A stretch of 64,000 nt of DNA from Deltaproteobacteria bacterium. Lineage in GTDB: Bacteria > Desulfobacterota > Desulfobacteria > Desulfobacterales > UBA5852. The notes under the pieces were generated by a model that saw nothing but the letters and a program-made list of their open reading frames with translations, did not search any database and was not told the origin of the DNA. How positions within the stretch are numbered: the first letter of the stretch is position 1; every line of letters starts with the position of its first letter. The stretch spans positions 1 to 64,000 of the forward strand of contig JAHLLS010000008.1 in assembly GCA_020444045.1 (NCBI GenBank), in the 5' to 3' direction. Below, piece after piece: positions 1 through 8,037 of the stretch. Both the position numbers and the translations under genes were made by a program.

Positions 1-36
1 AAAATTTTCGACCGTCAATGGCTCGAATCCGTATTT

Positions 37-321
37 TCATGAAACATCCGGGCTAGCCTTTTCACCTCGTTTCCAACTCCCCCCATAGAAGAAGACGACC
101 ACAGGCGAACCGGGAGCGATGCTTTCCGGCACATATATATCGAGCTGGTGTCGCTGCTCATTTCCATACCGTTCGTCAGAAACGGTGATGAAATCGTTTT
201 CCGTCGAAATGGTATTGACAAGGTATAGTGGTGAACAGCCACCTAAAAGCATTAGGAGTGCCAGAGACACATATAAAGAATTCACAATGACCGAAAGATG
301 TTTTCGCTGAGCTTTATCCAA
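37..321 (-). pseudogene. N-terminal fragment of a lipoprotein alpha/beta-hydrolase (esterase)
   Basis: About 94 codons. A hydrophobic N-terminal stretch ends in a lipobox-like LMLLGGC. It is followed by a segment resembling the start of carboxylesterase-type alpha/beta hydrolases: LDIYVPE, then VVVFFYGGSWKRGEK, which matches the oxyanion-hole HGGxW motif with Y in place of H. The frame stops just after this motif. The nucleophile elbow and the Asp/His part of the fold, which would take some 200 more residues, are absent. The first codon would be TTG and no Shine-Dalgarno sequence is visible. I read it as a decayed remnant. A contig or rearrangement breakpoint near base 1 is also possible. Confidence 0.5.
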
Positions 322-417
322 TTTTGATCCATTCTATGATGCGACAATGACAGAATTCATCAAACTTATTTCATTCTTGCTCTCCCAACGAATCGGCCAT
401 CGTGTGAAACTTTTTTA

Positions 418-696
418 TCATTCGATTTTTCCCGTTACTATTTGGGCGACCGTACTGGATAGAAACCGGTGCCCCCTCCGCCTGACGATGGCCTTGTTGG
501 AGAACCGCAGCATGGCAGGTGTTTTTATTCCTGAAACAAGCTCGTGAATATTGGGCCGATATTCAAACCATGGATGCTTGTCTATCAGGGTAACGTTGAA
601 TTTCTGTGGCAAGTTTAACGCTGTTTTTAGACCCGCAAAGTTCCCCCTATCAATGACCACCCGGGGCCTTGAATCTTTTTTCGACTGTTTTGCCAT
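418..696 (-). pseudogene. N-terminal fragment of a type II NADH dehydrogenase-like flavoprotein
   Basis: Ninety-two codons that align by eye with the FAD-binding N-terminus of NDH-2/pyridine nucleotide-disulfide oxidoreductases: a beta strand RVVI, a dinucleotide loop, then LKTALNLPQKFNVTLIDKHP and FEYRPNIHELVSG. The expected GGGFAG loop reads DRGNFAG, so the glycine pattern needed for FAD binding is damaged. Only the first quarter of a roughly 400-residue enzyme is present, with no NADH-binding domain downstream. It lies beside the esterase fragment, which supports gene decay in this segment. Confidence 0.55.
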
Positions 697-752
697 TATG
701 ATGGGGCCTTACCAAACCTTGGGTACAGAATGCAGCAAAAATAGGATTCGTT

Positions 753-1049
753 TTATATGGCTCTAAGTTCCTGAAGTAAATTTAATACAGCCAGCATGCT
801 GGCGATGGCTTCTGTTCCGACGGCTATACCCAATGAAAGCCGGTTTTCTTGAGAATCATGCGTGTCAAGATGGCCGTGATTTTTGCGGACAGATGAATTC
901 ATTGCCGGCATCGTCCTTGACACGCACCCATAAATCCCCTCTTTTTTTTCAGCCATGTTCGCCTCCAATGAAGGTTTGATATGCAACGGCTTATTGCCGT
1001 GTTCACGACGTATGATCAGTTTATCCTGACGCCGGATGAAGTCTTGCAT
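753..1049 (-). CDS. Hypothetical protein
   Basis: A 98-codon frame starting with ATG but without a visible Shine-Dalgarno sequence. The N-terminal half is basic. The C-terminal half (LGIAVGTEAIASMLAVLNLL) is a plausible amphipathic or membrane-associated helix. I recognise no family. Its position between two decayed gene fragments makes it possible that this too is a remnant. Codon usage does not resemble the strong GC3 pattern of neighbours further right. Confidence 0.25.
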   Translation of the reverse strand: MQDFIRRQDKLIIRREHGNKPLHIKPSLEANMAEKKEGIYGCVSRTMPAMNSSVRKNHGHLDTHDSQENRLSLGIAVGTEAIASMLAVLNLLQELRAI

Positions 1050-1069
1050 TCAATGATAAGATAGGCAAG

Positions 1070-1204
1070 TTAACCCCACCGTAAAGTCGTGGCCCGATAA
1101 TTTTTTGCGATATCCCCGGTTGCCAGTGACGTGACAAGCATATCCCGACATTTCGGATCCAGCACCTTACAGAGCCAGTCAACAAGGATTTGAGAATTGT
1201 TCAC
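1070..1204 (-). pseudogene. Short remnant open frame, unidentified
   Basis: A 44-codon frame opening with GTG, with an in-frame stop seven codons upstream. It reads as protein-like (VDWLCKVLDPKCRDM, then SLATGDIAKNY) rather than as random translation, but it is too short for a recognised family and has no ribosome binding site. Grouped with the decayed fragments that fill the first 1.3 kb. Low confidence. Confidence 0.2.
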
Positions 1205-1302
1205 ATCGACTATCTCTGTTTTTCAGAAACCCGATTTCTCCGGGACCATAGCAGGTGCATGTAATATAGCAAATTCCCAGGCAGGCTTGAGGTGTCACCT
1301 GA

Positions 1303-2784
1303 TTAGTCCTTATAGGCGGGCGGTGCCTTAAAACCTCCTATGAGATTGGACAAGCCTTTAGCAAAATCAATGGTAGTTCGATCTTCCAACCTTGCGCCAA
1401 TGATTTGAATCCCAACTGGAAGACCGGAATCGTTAAATCCGACAGGGGCAACGGTTGCCGGCAATCTCGAGACAACGGCCAAACGGGTCCACGTCATGTT
1501 GGCCAGCATGGATTTTTCTTTACCATTAATTTTGATGGTTCGTGTCATTATGGTACCCTTGTGGTCATGTGGAAACGCAACCGTCGGAGCTACCGGAGCA
1601 AGCAGTACATCATAATTCTCAAAGAATGAGGCCCACCTTGCAACTATCTTATTTTGTTCGGCAACCAGCCACTCGGGAAGCGGCAATGACCTCATCATAA
1701 TGCAATCGAAGATTTGTCCGTAAATAAAATCCATCTGATAAAGATCGATTTCCGGGCGAGCCTTTTCATCTATATCAAGTCCGGCATGGCGCAGTCTCTC
1801 GATAGCGTTGTTCAGAATGGTTTGCACTTCGATATCTATTTCGGCTGGAGGGTAAGGATCCTCCAACCAGACCGCCACACGGTATTCGTTAAATTGCTTC
1901 TTTCGGGGCGGTAAAAGGTCTGCCCTTACGCCATTCGCTTCTTTGAGCGTGGGTGTCGTCAACACCTCCAGGGTTAATTCCAAGTCATCCGCGCTGCGCG
2001 CAAGAGGTCCCAACACAAAAAGGGGGACGTTAGGCATGTTTTCCTTAGCAACTTCGCCTGGCACGGGTGGAATATGACCATATCGCGGTATTATCCCAAA
2101 GGTGGCCTTGTGGCCAAAGACACCCGTGTAGTGAGCTGGGAAACGTACGGAGCCACCTATGTCACTGCCGAGTTCGAGGGGTGTGAATCCGGCGGCAAGC
2201 GCCGCCGCCGATCCGCCTGATGAGCCACCTGGGGTTCGGGACAAATCCCAGGGATTATTGGTTGTTCCATAAATTTCATTATAGCTTTGAATATCCATTG
2301 CATGATAAGGGACGTTTGTCTTCCCGAAAATGATTGCCCCTGCATCAATAAGGCGTTGCACAGCTATCGCATTACGATTCGGAATGTAGTTTTTAAGTTT
2401 TGGATCACCCGACGTTGCCGGCATACCAACCACTTCGAACACATCCTTGACCGTCATGGGCAGGCCATGAAGAGGGCCCCAGCTTTCCCCTTTGGCAATT
2501 GCTTTGTCTGCCGCCGCCGCTCGCTGCCGAGCTGCTTCGACGTCTAAAGCCACTACCGCATTTAAGTCATCATTGTAGCGCTTGATACGATCAATATGGA
2601 GGTTGAGAAGCTCGACAGATGTGATCCGGCCCTGTCGAATAGCGCCTACCATTTCGGAAGCTGAACTGAATTGGTTGAGCTGCTTCTTGTTAACAGGCTT
2701 ATCAGAGCCTTCCCCGCAGCAAAGTAGGGCACCGATACAAATTACACATACGCTCCATCGTAGAAAATTTCTTAAGGTTGACAT
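1303..2784 (-). CDS. Exported amidase (amidase-signature family), lipoprotein
   Basis: A 493-residue amidase-signature enzyme that hydrolyses an amide bond. The substrate cannot be told from sequence. The N-terminus is a signal peptide ending in a lipobox-like LLCCG, predicting a lipoprotein outside the cytoplasm. The Ser-cisSer-Lys triad is visible: Lys113 in TVKDVFE, the GGSSGGSAAA loop at 187-196 and the nucleophile Ser212 in GSDIGGSVRF. Length fits the family. The ATG is preceded by AAGGTGA at good spacing. Export is unusual, since GatA-type relatives are cytoplasmic. It reads in the same direction as the downstream-numbered D-amino-acid genes but is about 470 bases from them, so joint transcription is uncertain. 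Confidence 0.88.
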   Translation of the reverse strand: MSTLRNFLRWSVCVICIGALLCCGEGSDKPVNKKQLNQFSSASEMVGAIRQGRITSVELLNLHIDRIKRYNDDLNAVVALDVEAARQRAAAADKAIAKGESWGPLHGLPMTVKDVFEVVGMPATSGDPKLKNYIPNRNAIAVQRLIDAGAIIFGKTNVPYHAMDIQSYNEIYGTTNNPWDLSRTPGGSSGGSAAALAAGFTPLELGSDIGGSVRFPAHYTGVFGHKATFGIIPRYGHIPPVPGEVAKENMPNVPLFVLGPLARSADDLELTLEVLTTPTLKEANGVRADLLPPRKKQFNEYRVAVWLEDPYPPAEIDIEVQTILNNAIERLRHAGLDIDEKARPEIDLYQMDFIYGQIFDCIMMRSLPLPEWLVAEQNKIVARWASFFENYDVLLAPVAPTVAFPHDHKGTIMTRTIKINGKEKSMLANMTWTRLAVVSRLPATVAPVGFNDSGLPVGIQIIGARLEDRTTIDFAKGLSNLIGGFKAPPAYKD

Positions 2785-3257
2785 GTGCTGTCACCTTGAC
2801 CGCAATTAATCGATTGATGGGAAAAGTTGATAAATTTTGGATAGGTAGGAAGAGCTTGATGATCAGACCAGTTTCGGGCTCAAAGTTGGCAATTTAGCCT
2901 CAGAGCAGGTGTAATCCGGGTGCAATAGGACCCATATACCTGGTTTGGATAAGTGAGTCAAAAAGGGATTGTTTGGTGTATATGGATAGAAAAATCCTTG
3001 TGGCACCTGGTATGAATTAGGGGCGGTAGTCATTGCGAATAGACGCAGGAAATCAACAGGTACGGCACCAAATCCTTTTGGGCAAAAGTGGTGATTACGT
3101 GCCACTATGCGTAACACAGGGCAATTATGGGACAGGTCAATATCTTGTGGTTCCTATGAAGATCCGGATGGGTGGGCAGTATGATATCGTCAACATGCCT
3201 CTTTTTGCTTGGCAGCCATTGTTCCAGGGGGTTTTTCTTCAGCGGTGCCGAACAGAA
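2785..3257. other. Intergenic stretch without a supported gene
   Basis: About 470 bases between the dehydratase-like gene and the amidase. An 84-codon minus-strand frame (2863-3117) has no recognisable domain and no ribosome binding site. I see no convincing repeat, RNA or terminator here. A promoter for the amidase presumably lies near its right-hand start. Confidence 0.4.
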
Positions 3258-4391
3258 TTACCACCCATTGACACGATGCCAGACATCTGTAATTTCGGTC
3301 GAACCATCGGTGACATAGTAGCGATCATACATGGCGGCGGTTGCACAGGCATGATTGGGCAGGATACGCACCATACTGCCGATTGCAAACGAATCCCAGG
3401 CTAACGCCCCACCCGAACGATCGGATATAATGCCATGTTCCTGATTCGTGGCGGATACGATCAGATCCTCCAGCGGATCTCCTTTTAATGTCCACACCGT
3501 GCCATATCCCTGATCGACTTTCTGTGAAGCCGTTCCCCGGTCACGCGAAAGGGCCATCCAACCGGCATCGGTGATCACCCAGTTCTTTCGTTTCTGGTGC
3601 CCGATGACCGATGTCAGCACGCTGATGGCAATGTCATTTTCTTTACAAACACCCAGTCCGGCCATCACCAGATCATAAAACATATAGACCCCGGCGCGAA
3701 CTTCAGTAACCCCGGCAAGGTCTTCCGCAAAATTGGCGGTAGGCGTGGAACCGACGCTCACGATCGGACAGGGCAGCCCGTTTTGGCGCAATACTTCCGA
3801 ACACGCTACGGCCGTATGGCGTTCCGTTTCCGCAATGGCGCGAATTTCGTCTACCGATTGGCATTGGTAAGAGCCACCGGCGTGGGTGAGGACACCCTCC
3901 AACGTCACCCCGTTTTCACGATGCAGCAAACGACCAATCTCCACCAGCAGGGGATCATCCAGTGTCACACCGGATCGGTGCCCGTCGCAATCGATCTCAA
4001 TGAGAACCGGTAGGGTCAAGCCGTGTTCTTGGGCTTTGGCGGCGGCAAATTTAGCCTGTTCGATCGAATCGAGGAGAATGGTGATGTTGGCGCCCTTCTT
4101 TATCAGGCCGGCAATATGATCAAGCTTAACGGGTGCGACGCCCACCGCGTAGACCATATCAATGATACCGTGGCTGAAATAATAGTCGGCTTCCTTGAGC
4201 GTCGATACGGTGATGTCGCCCGGTTGACCGTCCAGCGCCATTTTGACGATATCGATATTTTTGGCGGTTTTGCCGTGGGGGCGCAGATTGACCCCAAGCG
4301 TCGCCATTCGCTGGTTGATGGAGGCGATATTCTTTTCCAGCTTTCCCCTATCCAACACAAGGCACGGTGTTTCCAATGCTGAAAGATCCAT
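3258..4391 (-). CDS. D-serine dehydratase-like PLP enzyme (DSD1 / D-threonine aldolase fold-type III family)
   Basis: A 377-residue enzyme with an alanine-racemase-type N-terminal barrel. The Schiff-base lysine is Lys41 in RPHGKTAKN, matching the family motif RPHxKT. Near the C-terminus PNHACAT supplies the His-x-Cys pair that binds zinc in eukaryotic-type D-serine dehydratases and related D-threonine aldolases. The likely reaction is PLP/metal-dependent elimination or retro-aldol cleavage of a D-beta-hydroxy amino acid. I start it at the ATG behind GGGAGGAG rather than at a longer upstream frame. The RidA-family gene lies only 16 bases upstream on the same strand. That pairing favours dehydratase activity, because dehydratases release 2-aminoacrylate, the RidA substrate. 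Confidence 0.82.
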   Translation of the reverse strand: MDLSALETPCLVLDRGKLEKNIASINQRMATLGVNLRPHGKTAKNIDIVKMALDGQPGDITVSTLKEADYYFSHGIIDMVYAVGVAPVKLDHIAGLIKKGANITILLDSIEQAKFAAAKAQEHGLTLPVLIEIDCDGHRSGVTLDDPLLVEIGRLLHRENGVTLEGVLTHAGGSYQCQSVDEIRAIAETERHTAVACSEVLRQNGLPCPIVSVGSTPTANFAEDLAGVTEVRAGVYMFYDLVMAGLGVCKENDIAISVLTSVIGHQKRKNWVITDAGWMALSRDRGTASQKVDQGYGTVWTLKGDPLEDLIVSATNQEHGIISDRSGGALAWDSFAIGSMVRILPNHACATAAMYDRYYVTDGSTEITDVWHRVNGW

Positions 4392-4407
4392 CACTGCTCC
4401 TCCCGGA

Positions 4408-4791
4408 TTAATGATCAAGGACAGCGGCAATGGCTTCAATTTCGATCTGGAAACCGAAGTGCAATTCCCGCGTAGGAACGACCGCCCGGGCAGGGCGGTG
4501 ATCGCCAAAAAAACGCGCATAGACAGCGTCCACGCGGGCCCATAGCGCGATATCCGATACGTAGACCGTCACCTTTAAAACATGATGCCTGTCGCTGTTG
4601 GCTTTTTTTAAAATCGCGTCCAGATTTCGCAATGCCTGCTCAGTTTGTTCCTCGATACTCCCGCCATATTTTTCTTCACGCTTCGGATCGATCGGAAGCT
4701 GCCCGGAAACATACACGAGGCCATCATGTACGATGGCTTGGGAATAGTGACCAGCAGGCTTGGGGGCATCGTTTGTCCGCACGTCTTTCAT
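4408..4791 (-). CDS. RidA-family enamine/imine deaminase
   Basis: A 127-residue YjgF/RidA protein. It shows the family outline: AGHYSQAIVHDGLVYVSGQLP near the N-terminus, the conserved TEQALRNLDAIL helix, and an arginine in VVPTREL at the active-site position that contacts the substrate carboxylate. RidA proteins hydrolyse reactive 2-aminoacrylate and related imines to keto acids plus ammonia, protecting PLP enzymes. I choose the inner ATG because GGAG sits six bases ahead of it; the outer ATG at 4803 has no ribosome binding site. It is the first gene of a two-gene unit with the D-serine-dehydratase-like enzyme. Confidence 0.85.
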   Translation of the reverse strand: MKDVRTNDAPKPAGHYSQAIVHDGLVYVSGQLPIDPKREEKYGGSIEEQTEQALRNLDAILKKANSDRHHVLKVTVYVSDIALWARVDAVYARFFGDHRPARAVVPTRELHFGFQIEIEAIAAVLDH

Positions 4792-4923
4792 GGAATACTC
4801 CATTATGGAATTCAGATTAAATTCTAACTCCCTATTGTTGGAAGTTGGGACTTAGCGTTCAAAACGGGAGCGGGCCTAAACGCGTCAAGTCCGACAGGCG
4901 GTGCTGTCTTTGCTTTTTCAGTG

Positions 4924-5451
4924 CTAAACACCATCATCGTTTTGGGATTCTGCTTTCTTTCTAATGAGTCCGCGATTATGATTATGAATCTCTTGTCTAT
5001 TTTGTGCTCGCTGCGATATCCAGAGGCCAGCAATAGCTACCCAGATACCAGTTCCCATATATCCCAATAGGGCTTCTATTGAAGTTATGTGCTTAATCCT
5101 ATCTGGAGGCGACATATCTCCGTACCCAAGAGTTGTCCATGTTGTCACGCTAAAATACATAGATTCAAAAAATGAAATTTCTCGATAACTCCCAGAAACC
5201 ACTAAACCATTCCTCCAGTATATGACAGCAAATACAAGTATTAACCACATCAGGATATAGAATGTAGTGACTAGCGCGCCACGATAATCAAATCTATCTC
5301 CTGCATCATTAGCTATGTGGTAAACCAAGAACGGGTAAACCAAAACAGCAAGGACAGCAGGAATTTCTGGCCAAGTGAAAAAAGCACACACCATTGCGAT
5401 CACTGCAACTAATATCATTGTTGCAAAATTTATAGCTGCGCTTGCAAACAC
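4924..5451 (-). CDS. Two-TM-type potassium channel protein
   Basis: A 175-residue membrane protein with about four hydrophobic segments. The pore region carries the K+ selectivity filter TTLGYGD, preceded by the pore helix FFESMYFSVTTW, as in the Ion_trans_2 family. There is no RCK/TrkA ligand-binding domain; the C-terminus is a short basic and polar tail. The first codon appears to be GTG behind GGGGAT; an internal ATG at 5418 is an alternative. It stands alone, and local base composition is AT-richer than the window average. Confidence 0.8.
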   Translation of the reverse strand: MFASAAINFATMILVAVIAMVCAFFTWPEIPAVLAVLVYPFLVYHIANDAGDRFDYRGALVTTFYILMWLILVFAVIYWRNGLVVSGSYREISFFESMYFSVTTWTTLGYGDMSPPDRIKHITSIEALLGYMGTGIWVAIAGLWISQRAQNRQEIHNHNRGLIRKKAESQNDDGV

Positions 5452-6107
5452 TACCTATCCCCTAACCTAATTATTAAGTAAAATTCTGTCTTTCTGTAAA
5501 AAGGCTTTAGAGCAAGATGCATTGTCTATTTTTGCCGAAAAAAGAGGAGTGTACTCAAGCTACCATAACGCAGTGTATTGTCAATCTGTCCCTGTGAAAG
5601 GGGAATTTAATAATTTCAATGCCCGCGATTCAAATTCAAAGAACTTAGTCGTGAAATATCGGAATTCCCTCTTTGACACCTTTCTTTAATACACAGGCAC
5701 CAAATGCACCAACCACGTCATGCCGGACTTGATCCGGCATCCAGAGTTGCACCGTTCCGTAATTTCAGTGGATTCCGGATCGAGTCCGGAATGACAACCC
5801 TCGGGTTGTATAATTGCCGCAGTCGTTGTTATCATGAAATCGTATGCGCGATTTTCCGGCGTTGGCATTTAAATTTCTCTATGGGTAATACGGCCCTTTC
5901 CAATTGACAGCCTCAACCGGCAAACGCTATTGAAGCCCCAAGGATGCGACCGCGATTGTCAATCACCTGCTGTTTGGCTTTCAGGTACCACACCCCCGCC
6001 TATTGACGGGATCCGAAACGACGCTTACATCATTTCCTGGCCGATACCACTGTAATCTGCGTATCCATTTTTCCTTCACGACAACGTTCCGACAGGGAGC
6101 CACCATC
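5452..6107. other. Intergenic stretch with a repeat
   Basis: About 650 bases between the channel gene and the aldolase gene. It holds one palindromic repeat (5717-5795, listed separately) and the upstream region of the aldolase gene. I found no supportable gene or RNA in the remainder. Confidence 0.5.
5717..5795. repeat. Short palindromic intergenic repeat, copy 1
   Basis: Two inverted arms, GTCATGCCGGACTTGATCC and the complement of GGATCGAGTCCGGAATGAC, flank a centre of about 25 bases. The arms can pair over some 27 bases with a few mismatches. Similar elements occur at 10531-10600 and 12285-12362, all between genes. The family resembles the widely distributed 'GTCATTCCGG...CCGGAATGAC' intergenic palindromes of many bacteria. 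Confidence 0.75.
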
Positions 6108-7088
6108 ATGATCAACAATATCTATTACCAGGACCTGGGGCTGGTGAACACGAGCGACATGTTCCGCCAGGCCATGGACGAAGGCTTTGCGGTACCGGCC
6201 TACAATTTCAACAACATGGAGCAGTTGCAGGGCATCGTCACCGGTTGTGTGGCATCCAAATCCCCGGTGATCCTGCAGGTCTCCGGCAGCGCCCGGCAAT
6301 ACGCCCATTCGGCCATGCTGCCCCACCTGGCTGCCGGGGCGGTGGCCATGGCGGAAGCCCTGGGGCACCCCATTCCGATGGCCCTGCACCTCGATCACGG
6401 CAGTTCGTTCGATTTGTGCCGGGCCTGCATCGAGAGCGGGTTTTCCTCGGTGATGATCGACGGATCGCATCTGTCTTTCCAGGAAAACATGGCCCTCACC
6501 CGCGAGGTGGTGAATTTCGCCCATGATTTCGACGTGTCGGTGGAGGCCGAGCTGGGGGTGCTGGCCGGCATCGAAGATGAGGTGGTGGCCGAGCGATCCC
6601 ATTATACGCGGCCTGAAGAGGTGGAGGAATTTGTGGGAAAAACCGGGGTGGACAGTCTGGCCATCTCCATCGGCACCTCCCACGGGGCCTACAAGTTCAA
6701 GGTCAAACCCGGTGAAGAACCGCCCCCGCTGCGCTTCGATATCCTGGAAGAGGTCGAAAAGCGGGTGCCGGGTTTTCCCATTGTCTTGCACGGGGCTTCA
6801 TCCGTCATGCCGCAATACGTGGCCATGATCAACCAGTACGGCGGCAAGATGGACGATGCCGTGGGGATTCCGGAAGACCAGCTCCGGCGCGCCACCCAGT
6901 CGGCCGTCTGCAAGATCAATATCGACAGCGACGGACGCCTGGCCATGACAGCCGCCATCCGCAAAGTCCTGGCGGAAAACCCGGGCGAATTCGACCCGCG
7001 CAAATACCTCGGCCCGGCCCGGGAAGCCCTGGTGGAAATGGTGCAATATAAAAACGAGAAGGTGTTGGGCAGCGCCAACCGCGCTTAA
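6108..7088 (+). CDS. fba: Class II fructose-bisphosphate aldolase
   Basis: A 326-residue zinc-dependent aldolase that interconverts fructose 1,6-bisphosphate with dihydroxyacetone phosphate and glyceraldehyde 3-phosphate. Family motifs include AVPAYNFNN near residue 25, the metal-binding LDHGSS, the VEAELG segment, GTSHGAYKF and LHGASS, with metal and phosphate ligands in the expected order. Length matches class II enzymes. I start at the ATG behind AGGGAG; the longer upstream frame lacks a ribosome binding site and its first 35 codons do not resemble the family. The gene stands alone and serves central carbon metabolism or gluconeogenesis. Confidence 0.93.
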   Translation: MINNIYYQDLGLVNTSDMFRQAMDEGFAVPAYNFNNMEQLQGIVTGCVASKSPVILQVSGSARQYAHSAMLPHLAAGAVAMAEALGHPIPMALHLDHGSSFDLCRACIESGFSSVMIDGSHLSFQENMALTREVVNFAHDFDVSVEAELGVLAGIEDEVVAERSHYTRPEEVEEFVGKTGVDSLAISIGTSHGAYKFKVKPGEEPPPLRFDILEEVEKRVPGFPIVLHGASSVMPQYVAMINQYGGKMDDAVGIPEDQLRRATQSAVCKINIDSDGRLAMTAAIRKVLAENPGEFDPRKYLGPAREALVEMVQYKNEKVLGSANRA

Positions 7089-7092
7089 AACA

Positions 7093-7224
7093 GATCTCAA
7101 AAAAGTTTTTTCGCCCGATATCGGCGTTGAAGCCTCGTCTCAAATCCTCGACATACTCAAGTATGCCTGCGGGTTGATACTCGGCTTCGCCTTGATCTCG
7201 AACGAAAACCCTAATTTTGAGATC
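7093..7224. repeat. 132-base near-perfect-symmetry palindrome (MITE-like)
   Basis: The segment starts GATCTCAAAA and ends TTTTGAGATC. Its midpoint falls exactly on the centre of CATACTCAAGTATG at 7152-7165. The two 66-base halves are imperfect inverted copies of each other along most of their length, for example TTTTTCG near the left end against CGAAAAC near the right end and GAAGCC in both halves. It lies immediately after the aldolase stop codon. It could fold into one long hairpin, act as a terminator, or be a small non-autonomous mobile element. Confidence 0.65.
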
Positions 7225-7352
7225 GGTTTTAGTGTCTCTCCATTATAAAAGGCTTTTTTTCCGAACTGCGTTCTCGCAATGATCGTCGATCTCTGTTAGC
7301 CCTCCAAAAAGAGGGTATTTAATGGCCTTTTATGGTTTGCGTTTTATCCCCT

Positions 7353-7514
7353 TTGTCCCGCGCCGAGCATCGCTGATTCGGCCGGAAAAAGTGCGCGGAC
7401 TGTCTGAGCGAAGCGAGTTTCCGCGTGCTCCGGCCGTGTCAGGGACGCGCAGGAGAAAGCGGGACACGGGCGCCTTCTTTTGGTTCCGTTTTCTTACGCG
7501 TGTAAGAAAATGAA
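7353..7514 (+). repeat. Dispersed structured repeat, copy A
   Basis: About 162 bases that recur at 53669-53859 in the same orientation. Shared blocks include TTGTCNCGCGCCGAGCATCG, GCGGACTGT, AGTTTCCGCGTGCTCCGGC and a 3' hairpin. In this copy the hairpin is TTTTCTTAC-GCGT-GTAAGAAAA (7489-7510), followed by TGAA. A 63-codon frame across it (7322-7513) is most likely a translation of the repeat rather than a gene. Such GC-rich intergenic elements are familiar from deltaproteobacterial genomes, but I know of no assigned function. Confidence 0.7.
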
Positions 7515-7605
7515 CAATTTATTAAATGGCGCGCCGTTATATATTGCTGCTTCGATCCCTCAAGCAACTGTAGCATCTCAAATCAACAACAAACTGGATA
7601 AAACC

Positions 7606-8037
7606 ATGAAAATCCTCACCACCCCCCACATGGAACGCTGCATCGGGTGCTACTCCTGTTCGCTGGCCTGCGCCCGGCTCGTCCACCAGAATTTGTCCTG
7701 GCTGACCGCGGGCATCCGCATCAAATCTTCCGGCGGGCTATCCACCGGATTTACGGCCATCACCTGCCTGGCCTGCGACCCGGCGCCCTGTGCGGCAGCC
7801 TGCCCCACAGGGGCTTTTAGCCAGCGCAAAGGCGGAGGCGTGAAAGTCAAAAAAGACCTCTGCATCCATTGCGGAGAATGCGCATCGGCCTGCCCAGTGG
7901 ACGCGATTTACCTGGACAACACGAGCACCCCGTTCGTGTGTATCCACTGCGCACGCTGTGTGGACTACTGCCCCCACGCCTGCCTGGAAATGACGGCAAC
8001 CGCCGCGACGGACATGGCAAAGGAGGTGGCGTCATGA
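7606..8037 (+). CDS. Four-cluster 4Fe-4S ferredoxin, electron-transfer subunit for aldehyde oxidoreductase
   Basis: A 143-residue iron-sulfur protein with sixteen cysteines in four motifs: CIGCYSCSLAC, CLACDPAPCAAACP, CIHCGECASACP and CIHCARCVDYCP. These predict four [4Fe-4S] clusters arranged as in HycB/DmsB-type electron carriers. The stop codon overlaps the start of the aldehyde:ferredoxin oxidoreductase gene (ATGA), so the two are almost certainly co-translated and the products act together. I start at the ATG that precedes MKILTTPHME; the longer upstream frame runs through intergenic repeat DNA. No Tat or Sec signal is present, so it is cytoplasmic. Confidence 0.85.
   Translation: MKILTTPHMERCIGCYSCSLACARLVHQNLSWLTAGIRIKSSGGLSTGFTAITCLACDPAPCAAACPTGAFSQRKGGGVKVKKDLCIHCGECASACPVDAIYLDNTSTPFVCIHCARCVDYCPHACLEMTATAATDMAKEVAS

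Noticed and set aside
2863..3117. 84-codon minus-strand frame in the gap after the dehydratase gene
   Set aside because: No ribosome binding site and no family resemblance; composition is that of local AT-richer intergenic DNA.
6030..6791. 253-codon minus-strand frame opposite the aldolase gene
   Set aside because: It is the antisense shadow of a conserved gene with high GC at third positions; no domain is recognisable and no ribosome binding site is present.
7322..7513. 63-codon frame upstream of the ferredoxin gene
   Set aside because: It is the translation of a dispersed repeat that recurs at 53.7 kb, where the frame is not kept.
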